Shown: positions 37,053 to 48,449, numbered from the stretch's first letter. The stretch: DNA of 64,000 nt from Chamaecyparis obtusa (GCA_027943335.1 BSBK01009269.1:248001-312000), one strand, 5' to 3'. Made by a program: numbers and translations. Notes: generated by a model not told the origin, from the letters alone.

Positions 37053-37880
37053 TTATGGGTAAGATTGTTGAATCTTCTCCTTCATCTTTGGCTGGATTCA
37101 ACCTTTGAATTTGTGGGGGAGGCCATTGGTGATTTCTATATGGTTGATGCAGACTCCTCTGATGTTTTTAAGATGATGTATGCTCATATTCTTGTGGAGG
37201 TTGATGTATCTAAGGGTCTTCCTGAGAAGATAACTTTGGCTTCTTCAAAGGGATCTTGGACCCAGAATCTAGATTATGAGGGTATTCCTTTCAGATGTAG
37301 GAAATGTCATATGACTGGCCATCTTGTTGCGTGGTGTTTAGTTGATAAGGTTAGATCGAAGAAATCACCTTCCTGGTGGTTGGGGGTTTCTGAGCACCAT
37401 TATATGGTTCAAAAAGTCTCCAAGGATGGGCGTGTGGCTGCTTGCTCTCCTCAGACTGATCATACTTTGGCTGGTGCTACTGATGTTGTCTCCGATGCTA
37501 CAGATGCTGTCTCTGATGCGGCTTTGGTTTAGAATGTAAATGTTGCCCCTTCCGGTGATGTTGTTGTTGTTTATGTTCAAAACATTGATGATGTCTCTAG
37601 TTCAGCTGTCTTGTCTTCTAATGTTGTGGATTTTGATGCCCATGTCTCGCCTAAGAGGGTTTTGGGGATTGGTTGTGGTGCTATCCATGTCCCTTCTGTG
37701 GATGTTGATGTTGCTTGCCCTTTAGTGGGCTCTTCAAGTTTATCTTTGGATTGGCAGAAGGCTGTTGAGAAGGTGGAGGATGGATGGACATCAGTTAAAG
37801 GAAAGAAAATCAAATTCTCCAAACCTTCATTTGATATGTCTTTACGTTCTCATAAGGATGGGTCAAAATGTAAATCTTGA

Positions 37881-38899
37881 TTGTTCTTTTTTGTGGTTAG
37901 TTGGGCTGGTTTTTGGTCCACTTGGAGGGAACTATGTTTAGTTCCTCTGGTTTGTTTGGTGGTGCTCCACAATTGTTTTTATGGTCTTTCAATGCTCTAT
38001 ATTTCTTTGCTCTTTGTACAAGGTTTTGGGTCCTTTCAAAACCTATTTTTACTTAATCAAAACAATGAGCAAACTCAAACAATAAGTGTCATATAAAGAA
38101 GTCAAGGAGTTTCATTCAAATAATTAAAGGCAAAATGAAGGAGTAGATCTAGGGTGAGCTAAAGAAGAGGTGATTTTGATCATATGAAGGTGAATTTCCA
38201 ATATTTCAAAGTGAACTAAAGGCAAAACAAACATAATTAAATCAAAATAAAAAATAGTTAGAGCAAATTTGTAGATGAAAGTGCAAAAACTAATTAAATT
38301 CAAGAGCATATATGAGGTGCAAAAAAAATCAAAATTGAGAAGTCGATGAAATATATCAGTTAAAGAAGAGATAAAATGTGAACCTCAACCAAGTGTGAAT
38401 TTGTAACAAGTTTAAGACAGAACTACAACAGGTAAAGATTGAGAGGAAGTGAATTACTCTACAAATGAAAAAGGCTATCACAATCTTGGATTTCCTTTGG
38501 ACATGCCAGATCAACATGAAGGACCCAATTACTACAAGAAGGTTTAGGTATCAAGACACGAACAATTTCAAGAACAATTCAAATAAAAGATTTTCAAAAT
38601 AAATAGGATGAAGAACATTCACAAAGATGAAGTAATTTGGGAATAAGAGCCATCACAATCAAGCAAATGCCGAATAATGTTGAGTATCAAGAGATTTTGC
38701 AAGAGTTGCAGAGACATTTTTATGATGATGAAGTTGAATTGAAACAAAGATGACGAAAGGAGAACAGTTTGAGAACCATGCAAGCTGAGGTGGTGACCAA
38801 TCATCTTCAACCAACCAAATGATTCCAATTTGACATGTCCAAGCCCATCAAACCTAATTCATCCACCGATGGACATGTGGAAGGCACTTAATGTATTAC
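37881..38899. other. 3' flank of the DUF4283 ORF, no recognised gene
   Basis: A T-rich stretch typical of a plant 3' UTR runs to about 38060. AT-rich, A-rich DNA without coding signals follows. The left limit of LTR family X, copy a, is probably in this stretch but was not located. Confidence 0.4.
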
Positions 38900-39865
38900 T
38901 ACATGCAATTTTCCCATTGGTTCATCCATGAAAGGGTATGTACTCAAAATTAATCATCTCATTGGATGATATTTAATGTTTGTATATAGTGATTGTAACT
39001 AACCCTAATTAGGGTTTGTTTGAAGTTATCTTGGCCTTTGATTTCAAATCAATCTGGGTCCTTTATTGTAATTAAGAGGTCTATAAAAGGCTTGACCTTC
39101 TCATTTGTAAAGAGTTAGTTAGTAGATGGTAGAACCAATGAATTCCTTGGTTCATACCATTTGTAGTTTATTTACCTTGGGAGATTGCATCATGTTTTGT
39201 GTAGTTGTTTCTGCATAGCAAAGCAAAGTTTGGTTTAAGGAATTCTACTATCCAAACATCATCCATTGTTATCATTGTCCTTGGTAAATAGCTTAGACTC
39301 TTTAAACTCTTACATTTTTGTCTTTATTCGAAGTTCAAGTTCCAATTGCTTTGTGCAAGATCATTCATGCTTCGAAGGAAAAAAAATTGACTAAGTCCAG
39401 GAACAACTACATAAGTCCCTTTGTGTGTTACCCTGCAACAATGTCACATCAAATTCAATTTAGTTATATCCAACACAATGTTGCTAGTTTGTATTGTAAA
39501 CCTTGGGGTTGCCTTATTTGATTACACATTGTCATATTGTTTAGCATTTGAGGTTTCCTTATTCAAGAGAGGATAGAATGCTTGGTATTTTATTCCGTGT
39601 CGAGAAGAGTACATCAATAATACCATAGAAGAAATCATTTTTCAAACTAATGACCTTTTGACATTCTCTTGAGGGATGAGGGAAAACTTATCTCAAATTA
39701 TGGAGCTTGCAAATTTCCAACTCTTAATTATTGACAACTAATTTTTGAATTTAAGGTGAAAATATATCCTAGTCCAAATTAGCAACCTAATATAATATTA
39801 GAGTAGTGCGGCGAAAGCAAATTTTGAAATAGATCCTGACAAAGGTAATGTTTTCTCCATGATCC
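38900..39865 (+). repeat. LTR family X, copy a (5' LTR end, primer site and leader; left end not fixed)
   Basis: This matches, in reverse complement, the sequence on both sides of Athila copy 2 (63203-63015 joined to 51021-50650). A TATAAAAGG box is at 39082. The LTR ends near 39792 and is followed by a decayed copia-like primer site (ATATTAGAGTAGTG here, ATATCAAAGTAGTG in copy b). About 70 bp of leader/gag start follow. Homology stops at about 39865. Confidence 0.6.
39082..39090 (+). promoter_or_regulatory. TATA box of LTR family X
   Basis: TATAAAAGG lies upstream of the LTR part conserved in both copies; a likely LTR promoter. Confidence 0.5.
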
Positions 39866-40794
39866 CCCACCTCTCCGCCTCCCCCTCTCTCGCACCCCCT
39901 GAATTTTAAAATTGCTTGAGGACAAGCAATTTCAGGATAGGCGGACTATTATGTCCCATCTAAATTGCAACCACAAAACTAAGTGCAGCCTTAATAACAA
40001 ATTAAACCTAGATGGCAGCCAACAAATGGAGGAGGGCCAATTACTATTAAGAAGAAATTAAGTATTTAATAAGAAGGTTGACTAGGGTTAGCTAAACTAT
40101 GATTGAAGGGGGGGAGAGGGGGCATCTAGACTAAACTATACTATAGGTAATATTTAAATAATAATGATTTCGTTAAGGACCGACTAAGACTTGTCAAGAG
40201 AGCGCCCAAATTTGGGAGCTCTTGTCAAAGGCATGAGGTTTTGTGAAGAGGTAAGACTCTCTCTAAATGGGAGATATAAAAGAAAGAACAATTCAATCAA
40301 GGAAGGAAATGAAAAAAGGGAAGTATTGGATAACAATAAAATAAAGGCAAATAAGATCTAGGGTGATAAATAAGCAATTTCTAAGAATAAAAGTTAATTA
40401 AAATATAATTAAGTTTTAAGCCAGCAAAGAGAAATTACTCTTTCAAAGGGGTATTCTTAGAGTTAATTAAAATATAATTAAGTTTTAAGCCGGCGACTAA
40501 GCAGAAGAGAAATTACTCTTGCAAAGGGGTATAGATATTGAAGAGGCGCGACTTCTCCCTTATATTGGATGGTATGAAAGGAAGAATTCATTTGAAGTGG
40601 GCATCCAAGGAGATCTAATTTTAAGTAAAAAGCAAAAGAAAATAGAGATCCGCTCTCAATAATAAGGCAGTAAGAATTGGGATTATTAAGCAATAATAAT
40701 CTGAAATAATCGATCAGACCAGAGAATTTTAGATATAAATTGCATTCAGAAATACAACCCTTCATATTTAATAGAATAATTTGAGGGCATTACA
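39866..40794 (+). repeat. Ty3/gypsy 3' end fragment and LTR
   Basis: A C/T-rich tract (39863-39900) leads into the inverted repeat ATTGCTTGAGGACAAGCAAT and a purine-rich stretch (CAGGATAGGCGGA). The LTR start TGTCCCATC follows at about 39952. A matching end GGGCATTACA falls at 40794, giving about 843 bp from TG to CA. The hairpin has the same GAGGACAAGC core as the 3' hairpin of the Athila-like copies. A 69-bp tandem duplication lies within (from 40392 and 40461). Confidence 0.5.
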
Positions 40795-41414
40795 CTCTTT
40801 GTGGGTATCCGTGTTCTTTTCTGTTGCACTGAAGTTTGAGATGAATCAGAAAGGATATAGTTATTTTGTTGAAAGGCGAGTGATTTGTTAGAAGCCTTTT
40901 TATGCTTCTTTCTTTTGATGATTGATAAGATCGATAGATGAATTTGTTAGAGAACAAGTTATGAATGCAAGATATAGTGTGATATTGTGAGTTGGTACCT
41001 ACCCTATTCTGCCATATTTGTTACACCTTTGGCAACTCTGTAATATAGCGTGGGAATAGTGGGGAGATTCATGGCATTTCGGCTGATAGTTGCTCTAAAA
41101 AGTATGATAACAATCAGAACAGAAGGGCAGCTTTGTGACAGTTAACTTGCTTCGATAAGTTTATGGTGTCTAATGCCATGAATAAGGGGTTTCCCAATTT
41201 TTAATTCAATTATAAACGACTCAGATCAGAGATGTAAATAATTCCTGTGTTGACATCTCGCTAAATTTTTCATTTTTGCAGGTCTCGGGTCCCTTAACCC
41301 TAGGTATCCTGAGAAACAAGAAATTATTTGAGCTGGCATAGTTTTCTATCTCAAAGTTTCAGAAACTCTCAAAGCAAGCATGCAAATAATTCACAACAAA
41401 TTGTAATATAAAAA
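40795..41414. other. Stretch downstream of LIP2, no gene seen
   Basis: Unique-looking DNA without long ORFs between the gypsy fragment and the 3' end of LIP2. Confidence 0.4.
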
Positions 41415-41420
41415 TTTATT
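41415..41420 (-). terminator. LIP2: Candidate polyadenylation signal of LIP2
   Basis: AATAAA on -, about 170 bp downstream of the stop codon at 41589, in an AT-rich context. Confidence 0.5.
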
Positions 41421-41588
41421 CTATTTAAATAAGATAGTAAGGCACAGGTTCAGAGATGTCAAAAATCATAAAATGTGATTCCACAAAGATTCAGGAAAGT
41501 ATTCCCATATGAACATGTGCAAACAAGTAAACAATAAAAGAAGATAAAGATAGATTTTACTGGAAGTGAATGAGAGCGAAAAAATTGC

Positions 41589-42296
41589 TTAATTAGAATC
41601 TTCAATATGATCTAGAACATATATACCATCTCTGAATATTACATCTTGAATGCCAAAGACATCAATGAAGCACTCAATAAGACGATTTGTAATCACAATC
41701 TCTTCTGGCAATGGCATTTGAGATTCTTTTCTAAGAGAAGTTACTTCTTTTTCAGGAATACCACAAGGTACAATATGTGAGTAGAAACCCAAATCTGGGT
41801 CTATATTGAATGCCAAGCCATGAGAAGTAATTCCTGAAGATATTCTTACACCAATAGCATCTATCTTTCTATTTGAGACCCAAACTCCTGTTTCTCCTTT
41901 CATGCCACACCGAGCTTCAATACCAAATGACAGTGCCAATTTGATCATGGTATTCTCTAAATTTTCAACATATCTTCTGGCACCAAGTCCAAATTCCCTG
42001 AGAGAGATGATTGGGTACAAAATGGCTTGTTGAGGTCCATGAAAAGTTACACCTCCACCTCTTTGGGTGTAATGTATTTCAGCTCCAGTGTTTTTAAGAT
42101 CTGTTTGAGTAACAAGCAAATTATGATCTGTTCTCCGCTTTCCAAGTGTGTATGTGGGAGGGTGTTGTAAAGATAAGAGTGTATCTGGAATTATTCCCAT
42201 CCGTCTCTTATTAACAAGTTCTTCTTGGAGTTTTAGTGAATTTGAGTATTTAACTATTCCCATTTTCTAAACTTCTAGTGTCCCTTTGACATTCAT
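41589..42296 (-). CDS. LIP2: Lipoyl(octanoyl) transferase, LIP2-type, with a premature TAG at codon 10
   Basis: LIP2 moves the octanoyl group from acyl carrier protein to lipoyl domains of mitochondrial enzymes, such as pyruvate dehydrogenase E2 and glycine cleavage H protein. From the ATG at 42263, 224 residues are uninterrupted. They include LQHPPTYTLGKRRTDHNLL, RGGGVTFHGP (68-77), the catalytic Lys in RKIDAIGVR (133), SHGLAFNI and the catalytic Cys in VPCG (167). Arabidopsis LIP2 is about the same length and begins with a TLEVWK motif. Here the expected start is ATG 42296, which gives MNVKGTLEV, then TAG (42269-42267) where Trp is expected, then KMGIVKY. Translation may start at 42263 and lose only the first 11 residues, or the gene may be freshly dead. 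No intron interrupts the CDS. It is the only host gene recognised here. Confidence 0.85.
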
Positions 42297-42339
42297 TGTT
42301 TCGCTTGTTCTTCTTTGTCGAATTGTTAGAAGGTAAACA

Positions 42340-42352
42340 CATTAACCCTGCA
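42340..42352 (-). promoter_or_regulatory. LIP2: Candidate 3' splice site in the LIP2 5' UTR
   Basis: On - the sequence reads AACTTTTTTGCAG followed by GGTTAATG, about 55 bp upstream of the ATG. It has a pyrimidine tract and AG as expected for the end of a 5'-UTR intron. The matching upstream exon was not located; a more GC-rich stretch at 45.95-46.45 kb is a candidate. Confidence 0.35.
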
Positions 42353-43981
42353 AAAAAGTTCATAAATATAAGTTGTGTGGGACATTTATTCTATTTTTCA
42401 TGAGTTTTTAACACAAACAGATGGTAATCTATCATAAACAAAAATATACACAAAAGCTCAATTTCAAAGTTTGAAAATACTTCTGCCAATTATAATACAA
42501 TTACATAAGAGTAAAGGCAATGAGGTATAATAATAATATTATCAAACAGTGAGAAAAAAAACTAGGAAACTTCAAAACGATGCATTCCAATCGTATCTAT
42601 AAAAACTTTAAAACGTTCAATTTTTACAAGTTCAAACTTCAAAGTTGCTAGATATCATACTGCTCTTTACATAGAACCCTCAAGCCAATTTGCGCTTCTT
42701 AAATTCCTTCTAAATGAAATGCTGGAAATTGTAGGAACTATTGTTAATAGAAAAACCATAAATGCCAACAAATTCAACGAAATGGGAACTTTTAAAAATC
42801 AAACATTCTTAAATTTATTTAGTACTTGAGTTACAGTTAAGGAAAAATAATGGGCTTTTACAAATGAAAAAGTTTATTACTCTTTTCAAAAGTCGTTTGG
42901 GTGGGAAAATGAATTATTTTTTAATTCAAATGGGATATTTACCCTCCAAAAAGCTATTAAAGGAGGTGTTGGGGTTCAATGTTGCATACACTGTTGATTG
43001 ATACAGTTATGTTGTCAGATTGAACCTGGGAGTTCTTCCACAATCTTCAGAGAACAAAAATTCTCTCAAGACTTCTAGTTTCAAATTTGAGAGATAATCC
43101 CTAACTAGACTAGTATGGTTTCTATTCAGAGATCACCATTTCTGCAAATCAAAAGTTCAGATTTTGGTTTCCAATCATGGATGTGTTTGATGTTCTCTAA
43201 GTTGCTGATTTGGTGAAAGTTTGTGAAATTTGTGAAGCTTTAATGAAGTGTGAGTTCAAGGCAATTTGAGTGACTTAGTGTTGGTTGTATAGCTTGTCCT
43301 TCAGGCCGTACTATTTCATTTGGTCACCATTTGTGGGAAGTGATTTCTGCCAATATTAGCTGTTTTGGAATGCTATTGTTGTTGCACTTGCAGGCCGTAC
43401 AGAATTCATGATGGGTTTTTAATATTACAGGGCCATGCCACTTAAATTCTGGGCCGTACACCTTCTAGAAGGGTGTGGGAAGCTGCTAGTTACGGCGCTT
43501 GGTTTTGGGGTTGCATAATATTTGTTGTGGGGTCACCTAGGCCTGTTTGGTCACTCTCATGCTCTGTTGGAGAGGGAAAAATGTTTATAAAATAATGTTT
43601 TCTGTGATTCTTTGCTGCTGTACCTGTCATAACAGCAAAGGACATTTTGTTTGAGATCTGAGTGAGCCTGAATTTTTATATTAAACTGATATGACTATCA
43701 TTATTTCATGATTAGCACATATTTTAAGTAGATTTTGAGTGCTTTCGGGGCAGTTGCAGTTTGTGGTGTTCACAGAATGGAGTTGATGAAGTTCTCGAGT
43801 ATTTTTTGCTGCCAAACCTGGTGCAGCACCCTTTCAAAGTACTTTCAGCCTCTGGATCAGCATAATACCTCACCCATTAAGTTATATTGTTATTTATTCT
43901 AGTTGGATGGGCTTGCTATTATATTGGCCATTGTTTTGGGGGTGCTTTCAGCACTGTTCTTCTCATATCAGCATTTGTATC
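42353..43981. other. LIP2 upstream region, no gene recognised
   Basis: No convincing ORF. The octamer GGCCGTAC occurs three times within 160 bp (43304, 43393, 43452). The stretch could be a 5'-UTR intron, promoter or old repeat. Confidence 0.35.
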
Positions 43982-44372
43982 AACTTTGTTTTCTTTCAGC
44001 ATTTATAACAGCAGTTATTCATTGTTCCCTTGCTTATAGACTAACATTGGAAGCTTTGGATGATTATACCACTTAAGGGCTTTCCAGTTCCTAAGCGTCA
44101 TATTGTAACATTGGAAGGTAGTATTATTGGTGAGCAGCTTTGGTTTAATTTGCTAATATTTACCCCACTAGTGTAATGGGGTTATTAACTTTGTTTTCTT
44201 TCAGCATTTATAACAGCAGTTATTCATTGTTCCCTTGCTTATAGACTAACATTGGAAGCTTTGGATGATTATACCACTTAAGGGCTTTCCAGTTCCTAAG
44301 CGTCATATTGTAACATTGGAAGGTAGTATTATTGGTGAGCAGCTTTGGTTTAAATTGCTAATATTTACACTA
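43982..44372. repeat. 205-bp tandem duplication (1.9 copies)
   Basis: AACTTTGTTTTCTTTCAGC starts at 43982 and again at 44187. About 185 bp are repeated almost without change through GCTAATATTTAC. The high identity shows a recent event. The second unit ends where a perfect inverted repeat begins. Confidence 0.9.
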
Positions 44373-44443
44373 GAAAAATGGAAATTGTACCAATACCATG
44401 AAGAGCAAACAAGTGAAAAGGTACAATTTCCATTTTTCTAGTG
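44368..44443. repeat. Perfect 24-bp inverted repeat with 28-nt loop
   Basis: The arms 44368-44391 and 44420-44443 are exact complements, beginning CACTAGAAAAATGG and ending CCATTTTTCTAGTG, with a 28-nt spacer. It would form a strong hairpin. CACTAG ends recall CACTA termini, so it may be a miniature or end-to-end fused CACTA relic. Confidence 0.85.
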
Positions 44444-46600
44444 GAAGAATGAATACACAGTTGGCTGGGAGAGAATGGGATGAAGTTGAGGCAATGGTTA
44501 ACTATCGAGTTAAAGAAAACTAGGGGAAAAGAGTACCAAAAGAGCTCAGTAAAACGGAAAAGCAAAACAATCGATGAAGCAAAATGGATGAGTATATTGG
44601 GGGTTGCCAAACATGAGATCTAAATCTCAGATTTCATAAAAATTTCACAAGCCTTAAGCTCATGGTACATTTCACTTACTTGAGGTGTTTGCTGCAAGAG
44701 CATCCAAGTCCATAGGAAATCCTACATCCCAAAAGATAGCAGTAGGTTATGTTTTTACTCCTACATCCCAAAAGATAGCAGTAGGTTATGTTTTTTGTTT
44801 TCTTCTGTTGTTTTCTTGTCAATGTGATTTCATATCATTTGTGGTTGTGCTACAAGCCATCTTTGGTTGCTCCAAGCCAATTCTTTGTGTGTAGGGGCTG
44901 TTTCAAGAAATGCGATAGGAACTTTATCGGATGCTATAGGAATTGTGTATTATTCTATAGGATGATTGTATCTAATGCTTTATAGTGTAGTACTTTAATG
45001 ATAACTTCTAGTGTCTTGAGGTTGCAACAGGGAGTATGAAAATTTGCTATAGATCTTACCGCTAAGTTGTATGCTGGATCGATTAGATAAGTAATGTTTA
45101 TGTTGACAGCAATATAATCAATTATAAGTAATCTATGTGTAGAGATTTTTTCGTTGCGCAAACATCTTTTTTGCCTACCAGCTGATTAAGGTGGTTGCGT
45201 TGCTATAGGCAGCTTGTTTCTTTCCCTATCGTGACCTATCACATTCCTTTTGGTTCATGGCATTTAACCTAACACTTCATGGACAAATTCCTGTTTAGTT
45301 GATTTTTTCTTGGTTAATCTTCTAACATGGGTTCTTAAATATCTTTTTCTTGGCTGTTTGAAATTTTGATAAGGTGGCTTTTAATATTGTGTAATATCCC
45401 TGACTTAATCTAACCCAAATTCTGCTCCAAATTTGTTGAATAAATTGCATGTTGCCTTGGAGGGATTTTGACAAACAGTTTGCTAGTGTGCAGTTTATAG
45501 TTTCAGTTGTTTTGGCAATATCCCAATGTCTAGAAATTCAGAGCTAACATATTTATTTGCACAAGAAAATAACAGAGGAAGCAACTATTCACAGCAATTT
45601 CCAATAACCATTCATTGCTTATATTCACATAACTCAGAGAAAGAAACAGAGGAAAGGCTATTAATGAATTTCTGACCTTTTGAATACCTAGATCTCATTT
45701 ATTCTAATTCAGAATGAACAACATGAACACGATCTTCAAAAAAAATGCTTCAATGATGTATTTATGCTCGGGGAATCACTACCTCCCACGATGCTCAGGA
45801 GGAGATGCTCATGACAATCTACATCTGGAATGCTACACCCCAATCCCACTGCCAACTCCAATCCACGTAGCAGAAGACTTCAAGCAGCTTATCTGTGAAT
45901 GATTGGCTGTTTGTAAATCGATCATACAGTTCTCCAGATCCCAGGCAGGTGCGCAAATGTTAGAACTTACTCAACAACAATAAATGATGACTCCAGGATG
46001 GTGGCAAACAAATAGATGAAATACTGTCTGAAGAGACTGACATTGACGATGCAGATGCAATCTTGTAGATGTCGTTCAAAACCCAATTGTATAGGAAGCC
46101 GGATAAGATAAAGTACCCACACCCGAACTCTAAGCTCTGCGCCCAGGTAAATATAGGCATTCACCGTGCAATGTGTAATATGCATTCACCAACATTTTTA
46201 TCGGTACCCAGACTCAGCCCTGACTTCTGAGATACGGCAATACCATTATACTCCACCGTAAAGCACCCAGTTCCAACTCCTGTTGCAGACTACGCTGAAG
46301 ATGGAATGCGAATAGTCTCAACTCCCATTTTCTTCTAGATGGAATGTGAACAGTCTTAACTCCGTCCAATTCTTGAGTTGAATCCAGACAACATCCTCCT
46401 GTGCGGCTTCTTCAAACAACGCTACCCCTCGATGTTTGCACGATGGAGTCTTATCCAATAAGAATGCACCATTCACAAATATGTGCCTAATACTTTAGTC
46501 TTGGCTAATGTTCGGCCCAAAATAAAATCCACGGCAAATGTTTAGTGAAATATCTGCTTGTAATATTATAATATTTCGCTCAAGCTAAGTTACCGGTATA
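44444..46600. other. Upstream stretch with small repeats, no gene recognised
   Basis: This contains a 39-bp tandem repeat (44721-44798). A more GC-rich block lies at 45700-46450 with short ORFs on both strands (for example 45714-45902 on +, 45967-46185 on -) that match no family I know. A small imperfect repeat, AGATGGAATG...CAACTCC, occurs at 46300 and 46337. The GC-rich block may be an untranslated exon; this is a guess. Confidence 0.35.
44721..44798 (+). repeat. 39-bp tandem repeat, two units
   Basis: CCTACATCCCAAAAGATAGC followed by AGTAGGTTATGTTTTT begins at 44721 and again at 44760. The units are essentially identical. The unit is 13 codons long and open on +, but no protein family is recognised. 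Confidence 0.85.
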
Positions 46601-48306
46601 ACTTTGCACTTGGCAGGAATACTTATGCATTTATATAATTTTTTTATATTATTAGTTGTACCAATCAACACAATAAATTTAATATTTTGCACAAAAAGTC
46701 TATAATTTTTATTTATTTCTTATTTTAAATAACTATTCAAAAATTATTTTTTTGAAATCTTATTAGTTTTTAATTTGCTCATATCAATTGTCAAATATAT
46801 TAATTTCTTCAATTAAATATGTATATTTTATATGTCATGATTTTTGACTTTTTTGTAGAGTTTGTGACAAAAATCTAATATGAAATCTCAAATCTCTAAA
46901 ATATTAATTTTTTTTTTTTCAAACATTTATTATAGGAGATAAGCTTCATCCACATTATTAGTGCACTAGTAGTGTTAGTTGATTTTATGAGTTTTTTTCC
47001 TTCCCACCTATTATTTACTCTGCACATTTAATGTTTTGTTCCCAAAAAAATTTGAGTTTAATGTATGGAGATAAATAATTAAAAAAATTTATTGAATGAA
47101 GGTAAGAAATTGTATTTTAAAATTTAATGACAACCTATGCAATCTATAAAATTCATCACTTCTATATAGGGTTTTGTCTTTCTTTCAATAAGGCATATCT
47201 TTGCTTCCAATTTTGTGGAGAACATTTCTGTAACATGGTATTATTCTTCATTCTTCTCCTAATTTAAATATGAATAAATATTTTATTCTCAAAAATCTGT
47301 TATTGAAAATTGTTTTTTCTTTTGTATTTGTAAATTTTTTTTTGAAGATATTTGGAGCATCTGAGCATTGCTATTAGTATGACATCTCTGTTGTTTTAAA
47401 TAAGAATAAGTATGTATGATCTATACTTTTACATTTTATGCATGCTATTGTTGGGTGTGTACTTGTATCCTCACTGTGGCAATACATTGGATACATTTTG
47501 CCACTTAGAGGTTTGATTCTCACTTCGTCTTTTAGTCTGTGGTGTTGTCTTTGAATTCTATGGCCTTTTAGCATTTTTAACATCCTCGACAACCTATTCT
47601 CAACATTGTGATCTCCCTTTCTCGTATATTATTGATCTACAATTGAGAATTTTTAGTTTTTACAATGAATAAAATGTCTCATATTGCCGCAGTGTCATTC
47701 TGAGCCCAACCACTATTTATCTTCTTTGATTGTTTCTCAAATTTTAGTTGTTTATATTTTTTAACTTTATATTTGATACTAGATTATTATTTTCATGTTT
47801 CCATTACAATATGAAATTAAACAAAGCTCTCATCATGTTAAAAGTCAAGTTAACACTAATTTCACCTTATTTTGTCATAATATATAGCTAATTATAATCT
47901 TAATTCACTCTTAATTGATTGATCATACTTAATTTTAAAATATCTTGAGTTTAAATTAAACTTAACCTTATTACCATCATGCATGTACAAGATAAGTTCA
48001 AACTCCATATATCTATATTAGAAAGAAACTTAGACATATAATTAACCTATGTACAACAACATCACTCTTTTCTTCTAATTTACAAATTTGTGTATGCTTA
48101 CCTTGAATTTTACCATTTTCATTAATTAGCTTTCAACAAGTTACATTTAACTTAGGCAGGAACTTTGACGCTTTGCATCCTTGTTAAATCCACACCCCCG
48201 ACTGGATGCTTCTCACAACAATAGACGACTCCCACAAAGTAAATTAATTCTTCCACCAAATCTTAGAAGATAGAAGTTCGATGTTTAGGGAAAAACATCA
48301 GGATTA
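46601..48306. other. AT-rich intergenic DNA
   Basis: Very AT-rich throughout, with homopolymer runs. No ORF or repeat with a recognisable identity was seen. Confidence 0.5.
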
Positions 48307-48449
48307 TACCTGGCCGAACCAGAGATGGCTACATCCAGGAGAGCCACCTCCCCCAAAGGCAAACCTCAAAGGACTCATAAATCGGTGTCATTCAGAAAGC
48401 ATCAACAAATAACAAAAAGCGTTAAAAAAAAAAAAAAAAAAAAGGGCCA

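Larger units (their letters stand above)
35265..37880 (+). pseudogene. DUF4283/zinc-knuckle ORF, interrupted by a transposon
   Basis: This is a plant DUF4283-type protein, a family often found as ORF1 of LINE-like retroelements and in their derivatives. The first part (35265-36101) has a Ser/Ala/Pro-rich N-terminus, then SYADVV and the DUF4283 core (RGFFIMKFENAADRNTIL). The frame is cut after Pro-Leu at 36101. It resumes in the same frame at 37056 with WVRLLNLLLHLWL, followed by the knuckle CRKCHMTGHLVAWC (about 37295-37336). One TAG at 37530 separates the last 116 codons, which end in TGA at 37878. ORF2 (endonuclease/RT) is absent downstream. The 951-bp insert and the TAG are the only breaks seen. 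Confidence 0.75.

Noticed and set aside
37365..37822. Several ORFs overlapping the DUF4283 gene in other frames
   Set aside because: They follow the codon pattern of the true frame and carry no domain.
44365..44610. 81-codon hydrophobic ORF on -
   Set aside because: It begins in the inverted repeat and has no family resemblance or conserved neighbour; likely chance.
48422..48443. A22 tract as the tail of a retrotransposed copy
   Set aside because: The neighbouring DUF4283 remnant is on the opposite strand, so an A run on + cannot be its tail; no other retrocopy on + was recognised.
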